From NCBI RefSeq assembly GCF_000736415.1, contig NZ_CP009043.1:1240001-1304000 (forward strand): a stretch of DNA of 64,000 nucleotides. Reading direction: 5' to 3'. A program made the translations under genes and the position numbers. The DNA is from Campylobacter iguaniorum (GTDB taxonomy: Bacteria > Campylobacterota > Campylobacteria > Campylobacterales > Campylobacteraceae). Below are positions 18,573 through 27,222 of the stretch, in pieces (the first letter of the stretch is position 1; each line of letters opens with the position of its first letter). The notes beneath the pieces were generated by a model. That model was not told the origin of the DNA and did no database searches. It worked only from the letters and a program-made list of their open reading frames with translations.

Positions 18573-19838
18573 CTATTTTACGACCTCTTTTATAGAGTTT
18601 ATAAGATAATCAATATCATCTTTGGTATGGGTGTAGTGCAAGCTCACTCTTACCCAGCCTGGCTTTTTATCTAGCAAAGCATCATCGACTAATCCCAAAA
18701 GCTCATGCCCATAAGGTCCAGCGCAAGCACATCCAGCACGCGATTGGATACCAAATTTAGTGCTTAGTTCATTTGCCACGTCATAAGGAGATTTATCTTT
18801 GATATTAAAAGCAAAAATTGGTAATCTTGCTTGATTATTAGGACAATAACAAATTAAATTTGGTATAGTTTTTAACCCTTCCCTAAAGTACTCAAGATTT
18901 TCTTGCTCTATCTTTTCTATCAGCTCAAGACCTATATCGTTTCTTAATTTAAAAGCCAAATACGCCCTTATAAGCTCAGTTATTCCAGGCGTTCCAGCAT
19001 CTTCAAGTTGCTCTTTATTTTCTATAAATTTAGCACTTTTTCTACTTACGTAGCTCACAGTGCCACCACCTGCAAATGTCGGCTCATCGCTAGTGCAAAG
19101 CTCTTTTTTGATGACCAAAATCCCGCTTCCACCAACTCCTCCAAGAAGCTTGTGACTAGAGATGAACAAAGCATCATAAAGCTCGCAAGGCACATTTGCG
19201 TACGCAGCATAGCTAGATGCATCAAGGGCGATTATGCCGTTATATTTTTTGATGATTTTATGCAAATTTACGATATCTGTTTTGATACCAGTTACGTTTG
19301 AAGCCACGCTAAAGCTAGCTATGATTTTTCTGTTTTTATTGAGCTTCAAAGTCTTATCAAGCTCGCCCCAGTGCAAGCCGCCATCTCTAGCAAGTGGCAC
19401 TCTATAAGTCTCGCACAGTCCTTGGCGAAAACTAACTTCATTGCTATGATGCTCATAAGGTCCTACTATCACGAGTGGAAGTTTGCTTTTGTCTAAATTT
19501 GCTAGAGAGTCTTTTAACACATCTCTTGTCGTAGGAGGGAGATAAATCCCCATAATTTCTTGAAATTTTTTGATAGCCCAAGTACTGCCAAAACCACAAG
19601 GCATAAGATAAAAATCATCACTCACACCAAGCAGTTTTTTAAGCCCACTTCTGGCATTTTCATAGTAGCTTGTTGTGATTTTCGCACAGTCACTGCACTC
19701 GCTATGAGTGTTTGCATAAGTATGCAAGACTCGTTTTAACTCATCTTCGATTGGAGCATATCCAAGCCCTGAAGCAGTCCAATCAAAATAGTAAAATCCG
19801 TCTTTAAAAATAATATTTTTTCTTACTTTATCTAACAA
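18573..19838 (-). CDS. Class V PLP-dependent aminotransferase (cysteine desulfurase-like)
   Basis: A 421-residue fold-type I PLP enzyme. The PLP aspartate lies in IIALDASSYAA (D206) and the Schiff-base lysine in SSHKLLGGVGGSG (K230). The C-terminal Cys-rich QSRAGCACAGPYGHELLG segment resembles the active-site loop of the SufS/CsdA/selenocysteine-lyase-like proteins. Unlike IscS, no iscU follows; it stands alone between convergent uppP and divergent DUF234-flgS. Substrate is not known; desulfurase, selenocysteine lyase or a related activity are all possible. Confidence 0.8.
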   Translation of the reverse strand: MLDKVRKNIIFKDGFYYFDWTASGLGYAPIEDELKRVLHTYANTHSECSDCAKITTSYYENARSGLKKLLGVSDDFYLMPCGFGSTWAIKKFQEIMGIYLPPTTRDVLKDSLANLDKSKLPLVIVGPYEHHSNEVSFRQGLCETYRVPLARDGGLHWGELDKTLKLNKNRKIIASFSVASNVTGIKTDIVNLHKIIKKYNGIIALDASSYAAYANVPCELYDALFISSHKLLGGVGGSGILVIKKELCTSDEPTFAGGGTVSYVSRKSAKFIENKEQLEDAGTPGITELIRAYLAFKLRNDIGLELIEKIEQENLEYFREGLKTIPNLICYCPNNQARLPIFAFNIKDKSPYDVANELSTKFGIQSRAGCACAGPYGHELLGLVDDALLDKKPGWVRVSLHYTHTKDDIDYLINSIKEVVK

Positions 19839-19911
19839 TTTTCTCGCCTAAAAATTTATGCGAAATTATACAATACTTATGTTAAAATAACGTAAAGGAG
19901 CGTGAGTTAAA

Positions 19912-20742
19912 ATGCAAGATTTGGACGCTAAGGAGCATTTGGAATATTATTTTGTTTTCGGAAATAGTCCTATAAATACAAAATATCCAAGCATATTTGA
20001 GGCCATAAATTGTGAAATATTGCAAAATTATAAAGAATTTCAAAGCAAATTTAAACTCCAAATTTGCCCAAAAGAGAGCGTAAAACTCCTTACAAAACTT
20101 GCCAAAAGTGACCGCAAACGCTTCAATCTCACAAAAAATATCCCAAGAAAACTAGCCACACAAATCCTAAATGAACTCATTGGCTCTGGTCTAATCCAAA
20201 TCGAAAAATCAAAAGAGCCAAAACCGTTTAAATCCAAACATCAAAAGCTAAAAAAGGAGCTTCGTCACTACCAAATCCAAGACAAAATCCACTTCAAGGA
20301 CAATCTTGCAAGATTTTGGTTTCGCTTTTGTCAGCCAAATTTAGAGCTTTTAGAAGCTGGCAAATTTGATGAAGTTCTAAGCCTAATCAAATCAGAGTTT
20401 GAAATGTACTGCTCGCTTCCTTTTGAGCTAGCCTCCATTAGACTTTTAGCCCACCATTTAAATATACCAAAAAACGCATTTACAAGCTACTGGACGAAAG
20501 ATGATGAGATCGATATATTTAGCTCAATTGATGATTTTATAGTGGTTGGAGAGGTCAAATACAAAGATAGAAAAATCTGTAAAAACGTCTTAAATTTACT
20601 CAAATTTAAGTGCGAAAAAATAGGAATTAAGCCAAATTTAATAGCACTTTTTTCAAAATCAGGCTTTAGCAATGAGCTTTTAAATTTAAAAGATGATACA
20701 ATACTTCTTTTTGATATTGACGATTTTAAGGATATTTTATGA
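19912..20742 (+). CDS. DUF234 domain protein with PD-(D/E)XK nuclease-like C-terminus
   Basis: A 276-residue protein resembling only the C-terminal half of archaeal-type AAA ATPases with DUF234: a winged-helix-like segment (about 60-105, ending LNELIGSGLIQIE), the linker LRHYQIQDKIHFKDNLARF, then a nuclease-like core with DDEIDIF (D201) and GEVKYK (E214, K216). The D...ExK spacing is that of PD-(D/E)XK folds. No Walker A motif exists in the protein or beside it. Its stop overlaps the flgS ATG (ATGA), as with C. jejuni Cj0794-Cj0793 from memory. Function unknown; DNA cleavage or merely binding is possible. Confidence 0.75.
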   Translation: MQDLDAKEHLEYYFVFGNSPINTKYPSIFEAINCEILQNYKEFQSKFKLQICPKESVKLLTKLAKSDRKRFNLTKNIPRKLATQILNELIGSGLIQIEKSKEPKPFKSKHQKLKKELRHYQIQDKIHFKDNLARFWFRFCQPNLELLEAGKFDEVLSLIKSEFEMYCSLPFELASIRLLAHHLNIPKNAFTSYWTKDDEIDIFSSIDDFIVVGEVKYKDRKICKNVLNLLKFKCEKIGIKPNLIALFSKSGFSNELLNLKDDTILLFDIDDFKDIL

Positions 20743-21728
20743 ATGATTTACAAGATACAAAACACATTACCGACGGGCTTGCAAACCTCATTGAGCAAAC
20801 TTATCAAATAGAAAAAGAGTATAAATCCTTAAATGAATCTTATGCAAATTTGCAAAAATTTATCAAAGATATAGTAGAAAGCCTTGGGGCTGCTCTTTGG
20901 GTTATGGATAAAAACGGCAAAATCGTGCTAAAAAACGCAAAAGCAGACGCTCTTTTGGGGCTTATAAATCTTATAGATCTAAAAAAACAAAATTGCGAGG
21001 TGCAGTTTAAGGAGATGTATTTTGCTATCAAAATCACACAAAATGGCGACAATAAAATCATTCTAGCAACCGATATAAGCGATGAAAAAAGAAGTGCAAG
21101 GCTCGTTTCTATGGGTGCAGTCGCAGCTCATCTAAGCCACGAAATAAGAAATCCAATAGGCTCAATCGCTCTGCTTACAAGCTCACTTCTCAAACGCAGC
21201 GAACCCAAAAATATCCCGCTAATTAAAGAGATGCAAAAGGCAATTTTTAGGGTCGAGCGGATTATCAAAGCGACGCTTTTATTCACAAAAGGTGTCGTGA
21301 TAAATAGGCAAATCGTCCAGCTTAAAACGCTGGAGCAAAACTGCAAAAACGCCATTAAACAATACGCTTTTAGCAAGGAAATTGAGTTTAAATTTGACGG
21401 ATTTGATGGGCAAATGGAGGGCGATTTAGATCTTCTTGATATGGTTTTTAGCAACTTTATATTTAACGCAATTGATGCTATAGAAGAAGACGATAATGAA
21501 ACTGGCACTGTGAGTTTGGAGCATAAATTTGATGAAAAAATGCATAATTTTTATATCAAGGATTCTGGTGTAAAGATAGATAAAAGCGTTGTTTTTGAGC
21601 CGTTTAAAACGACAAAACTCAAAGGCAACGGTCTTGGGCTGGCGCTTTGTATCGAAATAGTAAGGGCTCACAAAGGGAGCATAGCTCTCCAAAATGAGCC
21701 AAAAGTTTTTACGATCAGCTTGCCTTAA
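20739..21728 (+). CDS. flgS: Flagellar regulon sensor histidine kinase FlgS
   Basis: A 329-residue soluble histidine kinase without membrane segments. An N-terminal coiled stretch (about 15-45) leads to a PAS-like region (SLGAALWVMDKNGKIVLKN at 48-66), HisKA with HLSHEIRNPIGS (H134) and HATPase with the N box FNAIDAIEED and GNGLGLAL. Size, soluble form and H-box match FlgS (Cj0793), which senses the flagellar export apparatus and phosphorylates FlgR to switch on sigma-54 flagellar genes. flgR is not in the window. Start codon overlaps the DUF234 stop; the stop abuts the dnaE stop with no spacer. Confidence 0.88.
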   Translation: MNDLQDTKHITDGLANLIEQTYQIEKEYKSLNESYANLQKFIKDIVESLGAALWVMDKNGKIVLKNAKADALLGLINLIDLKKQNCEVQFKEMYFAIKITQNGDNKIILATDISDEKRSARLVSMGAVAAHLSHEIRNPIGSIALLTSSLLKRSEPKNIPLIKEMQKAIFRVERIIKATLLFTKGVVINRQIVQLKTLEQNCKNAIKQYAFSKEIEFKFDGFDGQMEGDLDLLDMVFSNFIFNAIDAIEEDDNETGTVSLEHKFDEKMHNFYIKDSGVKIDKSVVFEPFKTTKLKGNGLGLALCIEIVRAHKGSIALQNEPKVFTISLP

Positions 21729-24700
21729 TCACGAGCAAAAACTTTGATCTAGCTCAAACAAAGCATCTACTTTTTTAGCAAAATCATCGCTAACTATAAA
21801 ATCAGTCGCAAAGATCATGACTTCGCTTTGGTGGTCATTTGTCACTCTTAAAACAAGCCTTTTATCACCATTTCTTTGGTGGGCTTGATGAGCCATTGTG
21901 TAGATCTCTGTAATTTTTGATTTATCTAAATTTGAGAGATCCAAGCTGAGTTCTAGTTTGCCTGCTATTGCTTTTATCTCTTGAGTTTCACTGCTTGTTT
22001 TGCTAAACTCAGGATTGTATTTTCTTCTTGCACTTTTTAAAGTGAAGTTACCATTTTTTGCATCTTCAAGACTTAAAACTTGATTTATGATAGGCTTAGA
22101 GTTTGCATCTTTGCTTGGAGCGACTTTAAAAGCGTATAGATTTTCTAGCTCATTATCGCTTAAATTTGATACAAATTTACTATTTGCATCAAAGGCGATC
22201 ACCTCAGCATTTCCGCTTTTATCTACTAAATTTAAAATCGACATATCCATACCGCTTTTTGTGGTTCTTGTATTTATCTGATTTATCTTAGCAATGATGA
22301 TTATTTCACCGTTTTTGCTGCTTGCAAGATCAGTGATAGCGCTGTGATTTATGGCTTCAAGATACTCTTTAAATTTAGTCAAAATATCTTCATCAAGCTT
22401 GCTAGATTTGAGCGTGAAATTTCCTTTTTTTGCATCTTCAAGGCTTATAATTTCATTGATTTTAAGCTTGATTTGCTGACCGTCTGTATTTAGAGTGACT
22501 TTAAAAGCGTGAGGTTCATCAAGCTCATTTTGACTCATATTTTCAATTTTTCTAAACTCATCAAATGCTGTTGCTTCCATACTTCCATGAATATCAAGTA
22601 TGGTTATTATCGCCATTTTTTTACCACTTTTTGTGATTTTGACATTTGTATCTTCTATCTTTCCTACTATGAGGATTTCGCTTCCATCTTCGACACTCTC
22701 AAACTCACTAGAAACAGTATATTTGATACTTGCAATATCATCTTTATACTCATCAAGCGGGTGACCTGAGACGTATATTCCAAGTATTTCTTGCTCGAAT
22801 TTAAGTATCTCTTTACTATCAAACTCATCTTTTACAATGCTTAAATTCACATCAATATCACTCATGCTTTCATCATCACTAAATAGCGAATTTGTCACAT
22901 TTTTGCGTATATCGGCTGCTCTTTTTGAAGTATCTACTATGTTGTCTAAATTTACAATCAACATCTTTCTAGTATTGCCAAAATCATCAAAAGCACCTGC
23001 TTTTATGAGAGATTCATAAACACGTCTATTAACAGTGCTGCCATCGGTTCTTGAGATAAAATCACTCAAGCTATCAAATTTTTTCTCATTTCTGGCATTA
23101 ATTATATTTTCCACAGCGCCTACGCCTACGCCTTTTATCGCTGCCATTCCATAGATAATGGCATCTTTGCCATCTTTTTGGATTACGCTAAACTCACGCA
23201 TTGAGTGGTTGACATTTGGCGGAAGCAAGTCGATGTCTAGTCTTTTTATCTCATCAATGTATTTGACGACCTTATCGACGTTGTTTTCTTCGCTTGTAAG
23301 TAAAGCTGCCATAAACTCAGCTGGATAATAAGTCTTTAAATAAGCGGTTTGAAACGTGATAAGAGCGTAAGCTGCGGAGTGAGATTTGTTAAATCCATAC
23401 TCGGCGAATTTCATAATCAACTCAAAAAGCGCGTCGGCTTTTTTCTCATCAAAGCCACCTTTTTTCGCACCTTCAAGATACTGAGCTTTTAGGCGGAGCA
23501 TTTCATCTTCTTTTTTCTTACTCATCGCTCTTCGTACCAAATCGGCTCCACCAAGACTAAATCCACCCACAGTTTGAACGACTTGCATGACTTGCTCTTG
23601 ATAGACGATGACGCCATAAGTCGGCTCAAGTATCGGCTTTAACGCCTCGAATGCAAATTCAATATTTTTTCTACCATGTTTTATATCGATAAAATCATCT
23701 ACCATACCTGAATTTAATGGTCCTGGACGGTACAAAGCTATCATCGCAATGACATCCTCAAAGCAGTCAGGGCGAAGCTTAGCAGCAAGAGTTTGCATGC
23801 CACCTGATTCTATTTGAAATATTCCAAGAGTATTTCCGCTTTGGATAGTTTCGTATGTTTTTGGGTCGTTGAAATCCACCTTTTCCCATAAAATATCCAC
23901 ACCAAAACGCTCTTTTATCAGCTTTTTAGCATTGTCTATTACGGTTAATGTTTTTAACCCCAAGAAGTCAAATTTGATCAAATCAACATCTTCAAGGTAG
24001 TCCTTGGTGTACTGGGTGACATAGTGACCCTCTTCAGCATTTGTCTGCCTCCAAAGTGGAGCTTTTTTCCATAGCTCTTCATTGCTGATGACGATTCCTG
24101 CTGCATGCATACCTGGGTTTCTATTTAGCCCCTCAAGTTCGCAAGAATACTCCCAAACTTGCTTTGCAAGTTCGTTTGAATTGATAAGCTCGCCGATTTT
24201 TGGCTCTTTTTCAAAGGCGCCATCTTCCATTTCGCCTTTTTTGTTTTTGTGGGCTTTGAGCGTGATTCCAAGCTCATCTGGAATGAGCTTTGCCATCGCG
24301 TCAGCTTCAGAGTAAGGCATGCCCATCACTCTAGCCACGTCTCTTATAACACCTTTTGCAAGAAGTTTACCAAAAGTTGCTACTTGGGCGACGTTGTATT
24401 CGCCGTATTTTTCGATGACATAGTCGATGACCTCACCGCGGCGATTTTGACAAAAATCCACGTCAATATCTGGCATACTTATACGCTCAGGGTTCAAAAA
24501 CCGCTCAAAAAGCAAGTTATACGGCAATGGATCAAGGTCGGTAATACGAAGAGCGTAAGCCACAAGACTGCCAGCAGCACTTCCCCGTCCAGGGCCAACT
24601 GGGATTCCTTTTGATTTAGCTTCATTGATGAAATCAGCCACGATCAGCATATATCCTGGAAATTTCATATTATTTATGGTATTTATCTCACGCTCCAAAC

Positions 24701-25739
24701 GCTCTTTGTAAATTTGATGCTTTTCTTGCGGGATAAACTCAAGCCTTGCCTCTAAACCCTTTTTGCACTCATACTCAAACAAATAACTATCGTTTTCTAA
24801 GTCATATTCAAGCTCAGGATGAGGAAGAGTGATGTTTCTGGCTTTTGCGTATTCTTTGGTAAATTTGAAGTTTGGCGGGGTCGCATCGCCAAGTTTTATT
24901 TCTAAATTACATTTTTCTACAATCTCTTGAGTATTGGCTAAAATCTCAGGCATATCAGCGAAAATCTCTTCCATCTCTTCTGGAGATTTTGTATAAAATT
25001 GGCTCAAAACCTGACCTCTGACATTTTCATCAAAGTTTTTGTTGGCTGAGATATAGACAAATATTTTTTGAGGGACGGCACTATCTTTTGTAGTGTAGTG
25101 AGCGTCGTTTGTGGCTATGAGCTTTATGCCAGTTTCTTTTGAAAGACGCACAATATCATCATCTATTCTTTCTTGATCGCCTATGCCATGACGCATAATC
25201 TCAAGATAAAAATCATCGCCAAAAATCTCTTTATACTCAAGAGCGACCTTTTTAGCCATTTCATAGCCACCAGCCCCTCTTTTAAGATTTCTTTCACTTA
25301 AATTTAGATGGAAATTTACCTCACCAGCAAGGCAAGCAGAGCTACACACTAGCCCTTCGCTGTGTTCTTTTAGGATTTTTTTGTTTATTCTTGGATAGTA
25401 ATAATATCCTTTTATGTAAGCCATAGAGCTAAGATACATCAAATTTTGATATCCTATCTCGTTTTTAGCAAATAGACAAAGGTGGAATCTCTGTCTGCTC
25501 TCTTTGTTGCTTAAATCTTCGTGATTGTGTATGTAAGCTTCCATGCCAATGATTGGCTTTATGCCTTCATTTTTCATGGTTTTATAAAAATCAATAGCAC
25601 CATACATATTGCCATGATCTGTTATAGCGCATGACTTTATGCCCATTTCTTTAAGCCTTTTGGCTAGGACTTTTATCTTGTTGGCGCCGTCTAATAGGGA
25701 GTATTCTGTGTGTAAATGTAAATGTGTGAAATCGCTCAT
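21729..25739 (-). CDS. dnaE: DNA polymerase III alpha subunit with duplicated C-terminal OB-type unit
   Basis: Replicative polymerase, 1336 residues. The PHP domain begins HLHTEYSLLDG (about 6-16), catalytic Asp residues lie in MPDIDVDF, and GPGRGSAAGS precedes them. The C-terminal part contains two similar units, about residues 1012-1107 and 1137-1233. Both run from a (E)I.I..KI strand through T/K-KSG-(x)-M-(x)-I..L.D..G..E..AFD and end SLEDAK-GNFTLKS. C. jejuni DnaE is about 1200 residues as I recall, so one unit of about 125 residues looks extra. SD AAGGAAC overlaps an inverted repeat just upstream. The stop codon directly abuts that of flgS on the other strand. Confidence 0.95.
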   Translation of the reverse strand: MSDFTHLHLHTEYSLLDGANKIKVLAKRLKEMGIKSCAITDHGNMYGAIDFYKTMKNEGIKPIIGMEAYIHNHEDLSNKESRQRFHLCLFAKNEIGYQNLMYLSSMAYIKGYYYYPRINKKILKEHSEGLVCSSACLAGEVNFHLNLSERNLKRGAGGYEMAKKVALEYKEIFGDDFYLEIMRHGIGDQERIDDDIVRLSKETGIKLIATNDAHYTTKDSAVPQKIFVYISANKNFDENVRGQVLSQFYTKSPEEMEEIFADMPEILANTQEIVEKCNLEIKLGDATPPNFKFTKEYAKARNITLPHPELEYDLENDSYLFEYECKKGLEARLEFIPQEKHQIYKERLEREINTINNMKFPGYMLIVADFINEAKSKGIPVGPGRGSAAGSLVAYALRITDLDPLPYNLLFERFLNPERISMPDIDVDFCQNRRGEVIDYVIEKYGEYNVAQVATFGKLLAKGVIRDVARVMGMPYSEADAMAKLIPDELGITLKAHKNKKGEMEDGAFEKEPKIGELINSNELAKQVWEYSCELEGLNRNPGMHAAGIVISNEELWKKAPLWRQTNAEEGHYVTQYTKDYLEDVDLIKFDFLGLKTLTVIDNAKKLIKERFGVDILWEKVDFNDPKTYETIQSGNTLGIFQIESGGMQTLAAKLRPDCFEDVIAMIALYRPGPLNSGMVDDFIDIKHGRKNIEFAFEALKPILEPTYGVIVYQEQVMQVVQTVGGFSLGGADLVRRAMSKKKEDEMLRLKAQYLEGAKKGGFDEKKADALFELIMKFAEYGFNKSHSAAYALITFQTAYLKTYYPAEFMAALLTSEENNVDKVVKYIDEIKRLDIDLLPPNVNHSMREFSVIQKDGKDAIIYGMAAIKGVGVGAVENIINARNEKKFDSLSDFISRTDGSTVNRRVYESLIKAGAFDDFGNTRKMLIVNLDNIVDTSKRAADIRKNVTNSLFSDDESMSDIDVNLSIVKDEFDSKEILKFEQEILGIYVSGHPLDEYKDDIASIKYTVSSEFESVEDGSEILIVGKIEDTNVKITKSGKKMAIITILDIHGSMEATAFDEFRKIENMSQNELDEPHAFKVTLNTDGQQIKLKINEIISLEDAKKGNFTLKSSKLDEDILTKFKEYLEAINHSAITDLASSKNGEIIIIAKINQINTRTTKSGMDMSILNLVDKSGNAEVIAFDANSKFVSNLSDNELENLYAFKVAPSKDANSKPIINQVLSLEDAKNGNFTLKSARRKYNPEFSKTSSETQEIKAIAGKLELSLDLSNLDKSKITEIYTMAHQAHQRNGDKRLVLRVTNDHQSEVMIFATDFIVSDDFAKKVDALFELDQSFCS

Positions 25740-25747
25740 TTTAGTTC

Positions 25748-25774
25748 CTTATATGATAGATTTTATCATATAAG
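25748..25774 (-). promoter_or_regulatory. Perfect inverted repeat overlapping the dnaE ribosome binding site
   Basis: CTTATATGATA and TATCATATAAG form a perfect 11-bp inverted repeat with a 5-base spacer. On the minus strand the right arm ends in AAG of the dnaE SD (AAGGAACTAAAATG). It may be an operator, a terminator-like hairpin after the RRM gene, or an RNA hairpin limiting dnaE translation. It lacks a T-run on the minus strand, so simple termination is less likely. Confidence 0.5.
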
Positions 25775-25788
25775 TACTAAAATGAAGC

Positions 25789-25807
25789 TTACTTATTTTA
25801 TAAGTAA
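25789..25807 (-). terminator. Weak hairpin after the RRM protein gene
   Basis: TTACTTA and TAAGTAA form a 7-bp AT-only hairpin 22 bases downstream of the RRM gene stop on the minus strand, followed by GCTTCATTTT. It is a weak candidate terminator between the RRM gene and dnaE. Confidence 0.3.
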
Positions 25808-25828
25808 AGTTGTATTAATTTGTATTGA

Positions 25829-26077
25829 TTAGTCTCTAGGTCTAGCTTCGTTTACTCTAAGTGCACGACCGCCAACCTCTTTACCGTTCATTCCATCAAT
25901 AGCTTTTTTAGCTTCTGCATCACTGCTCATCTCAATAAATCCAAAACCTTTTGAACGGTTTGTCTCTTTATCTTTTACAATTTTCGCGCGTGTAACTTCA
26001 CCAAACTCACTGAAAGCTTCTCTAAGCTCTGCCTCTGTCATACGATATGATAGATTACCTACATATATGTTAATCAA
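25829..26077 (-). CDS. RNA recognition motif (RRM) RNA-binding protein
   Basis: An 82-residue single-RRM protein. RNP2 is IYVGNLSYR near residue 3 and RNP1 is KGFGFIEM near residue 42, with the linking GEVTRAKIVKDKETNRS loop. It resembles the short glycine-poor bacterial/cyanobacterial Rbp proteins, usually cytoplasmic RNA chaperones; target unknown. The start is non-ATG: GTG at 26080 is only three bases from the SD AAGGA, while TTG at 26077 has a spacing of six, so I choose TTG. It stands alone between dnaE and the PfpI gene. Confidence 0.9.
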   Translation of the reverse strand: MINIYVGNLSYRMTEAELREAFSEFGEVTRAKIVKDKETNRSKGFGFIEMSSDAEAKKAIDGMNGKEVGGRALRVNEARPRD

Positions 26078-26209
26078 CACTAATCCTTAGTTTTTATTCC
26101 GTAAATAAATCGGTTATAGATATGATACCCAAATTAAAAATAAAAAGCTATAGAAAAAGCATATTTTTTAAAATATTTTTGAAATTTTGTAAAAAATGGT
26201 TACACATTA

Positions 26210-26758
26210 TTAAATTTGAAACAGTAACCCAGATTTTACTTCGCTATATACAACTTCTCCAGCCAAATCTCTTAATATTTCTAGAGCAAACTCCATTGCT
26301 GTGGCTGGACCTTTTGAAGTTATAATATTTTCATCTCTTAAAACATTTTGATTTGGATTATAGCCAGCTTTTGCCACAGTCGCTTCAAATCCGGGATAGC
26401 AAGTATAAGCATTTTTAAGCACTCCAGCAGTGCCTAAAGCCCAAGGTGCTGCGCAGATTGCGCCAAGTTTTTTGCCGCTTTTATCAAATTCTTGCAAGAC
26501 TTTTTGTAACTTCACACTTTTTGCTAAGTATTCAGCACCAGGCAAACCACCAGGCAAGACTATCATATTAAACTCGCTGAAATTTACATCATCAAATTTA
26601 ATATCAGCTTGGACTTTTACTTGATGAGCTCCTGCGACATCCAGCTCCTCAAGAGCCACAGCGACAGCATTTACCCCGCCACGTCTAAGAATATCCAAAA
26701 TACTCATCGCCTCCATTTCTTCAAAGCCATTAGCTAATATCACTGCTACATTTTTCAT
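26210..26758 (-). CDS. DJ-1/PfpI family protein
   Basis: A 182-residue flavodoxin-like protein. The nucleophile elbow is GAICAAPWAL with C102 and the partner acid is in GFEEMEAM (E13 region), the pattern of the DJ-1/YajL/ThiJ branch. VLPGGLPGAEYLAKS is also typical. Proposed roles in the family are redox sensing, chaperone or protein/nucleotide deglycation; none can be assigned here. SD AAAAGGAGATATT precedes the ATG. It is divergent from the SelW-like pair. Confidence 0.9.
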   Translation of the reverse strand: MKNVAVILANGFEEMEAMSILDILRRGGVNAVAVALEELDVAGAHQVKVQADIKFDDVNFSEFNMIVLPGGLPGAEYLAKSVKLQKVLQEFDKSGKKLGAICAAPWALGTAGVLKNAYTCYPGFEATVAKAGYNPNQNVLRDENIITSKGPATAMEFALEILRDLAGEVVYSEVKSGLLFQI

Positions 26759-26850
26759 AATATCTCCTTTTGATTTTACATTGTATCAAATATCACTTAC
26801 AAATTTTACAATTTCTTATATCATAACAAATATTTTTAAAAGGATTAACA

Positions 26851-27093
26851 ATGAACGTAAAAATTACATATTGTAGCTCTTGCTCGCAAATCACAGCAGA
26901 GTCTGTAAAAGTCGAAAACGAATTGAAAAAAAGTTTTCCAGATGCAAACATCACTAGAGTTCCTGGCGAAAAAGGCAATTTCACAGTAGAGGCTGATGGC
27001 AAAAAAGTCTATGATTATAATGGCTTTACAAGACCTAGATTTCCTGAAGTTGGAGAAGTTGGTGCAAGCATTATAAAAGAATTTGATCTATAA
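26851..27093 (+). CDS. SelT/SelW/SelH (Rdx) family protein, cysteine form
   Basis: An 80-residue thioredoxin-like Rdx protein with an N-terminal redox motif CSSC (residues 8-11, YCSSCSQ) and the family C-terminus PRPRFPEVGEVG-type (RPRFPEVGEV). It is the Cys counterpart of the selenoprotein encoded 130 bp downstream; both share VKI-YC-S, a central E/D-rich helix, GxFTVE/GDFVVE and RPRFPEVGEV. Family knowledge: small cytoplasmic redox proteins of unclear substrate. SD AAAAGGATT precedes the ATG. Confidence 0.92.
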   Translation: MNVKITYCSSCSQITAESVKVENELKKSFPDANITRVPGEKGNFTVEADGKKVYDYNGFTRPRFPEVGEVGASIIKEFDL

Positions 27094-27222
27094 CGATTTG
27101 TTGATTAAATTTAAAAGCTATAAGATATAAATTGAGATAAACTATCTTGATTTATATCTTGACATGATTAAATTTACTCAAATTATGGTAATATTCAAAT
27201 TTATTAAATGAAAGGATAGAGT

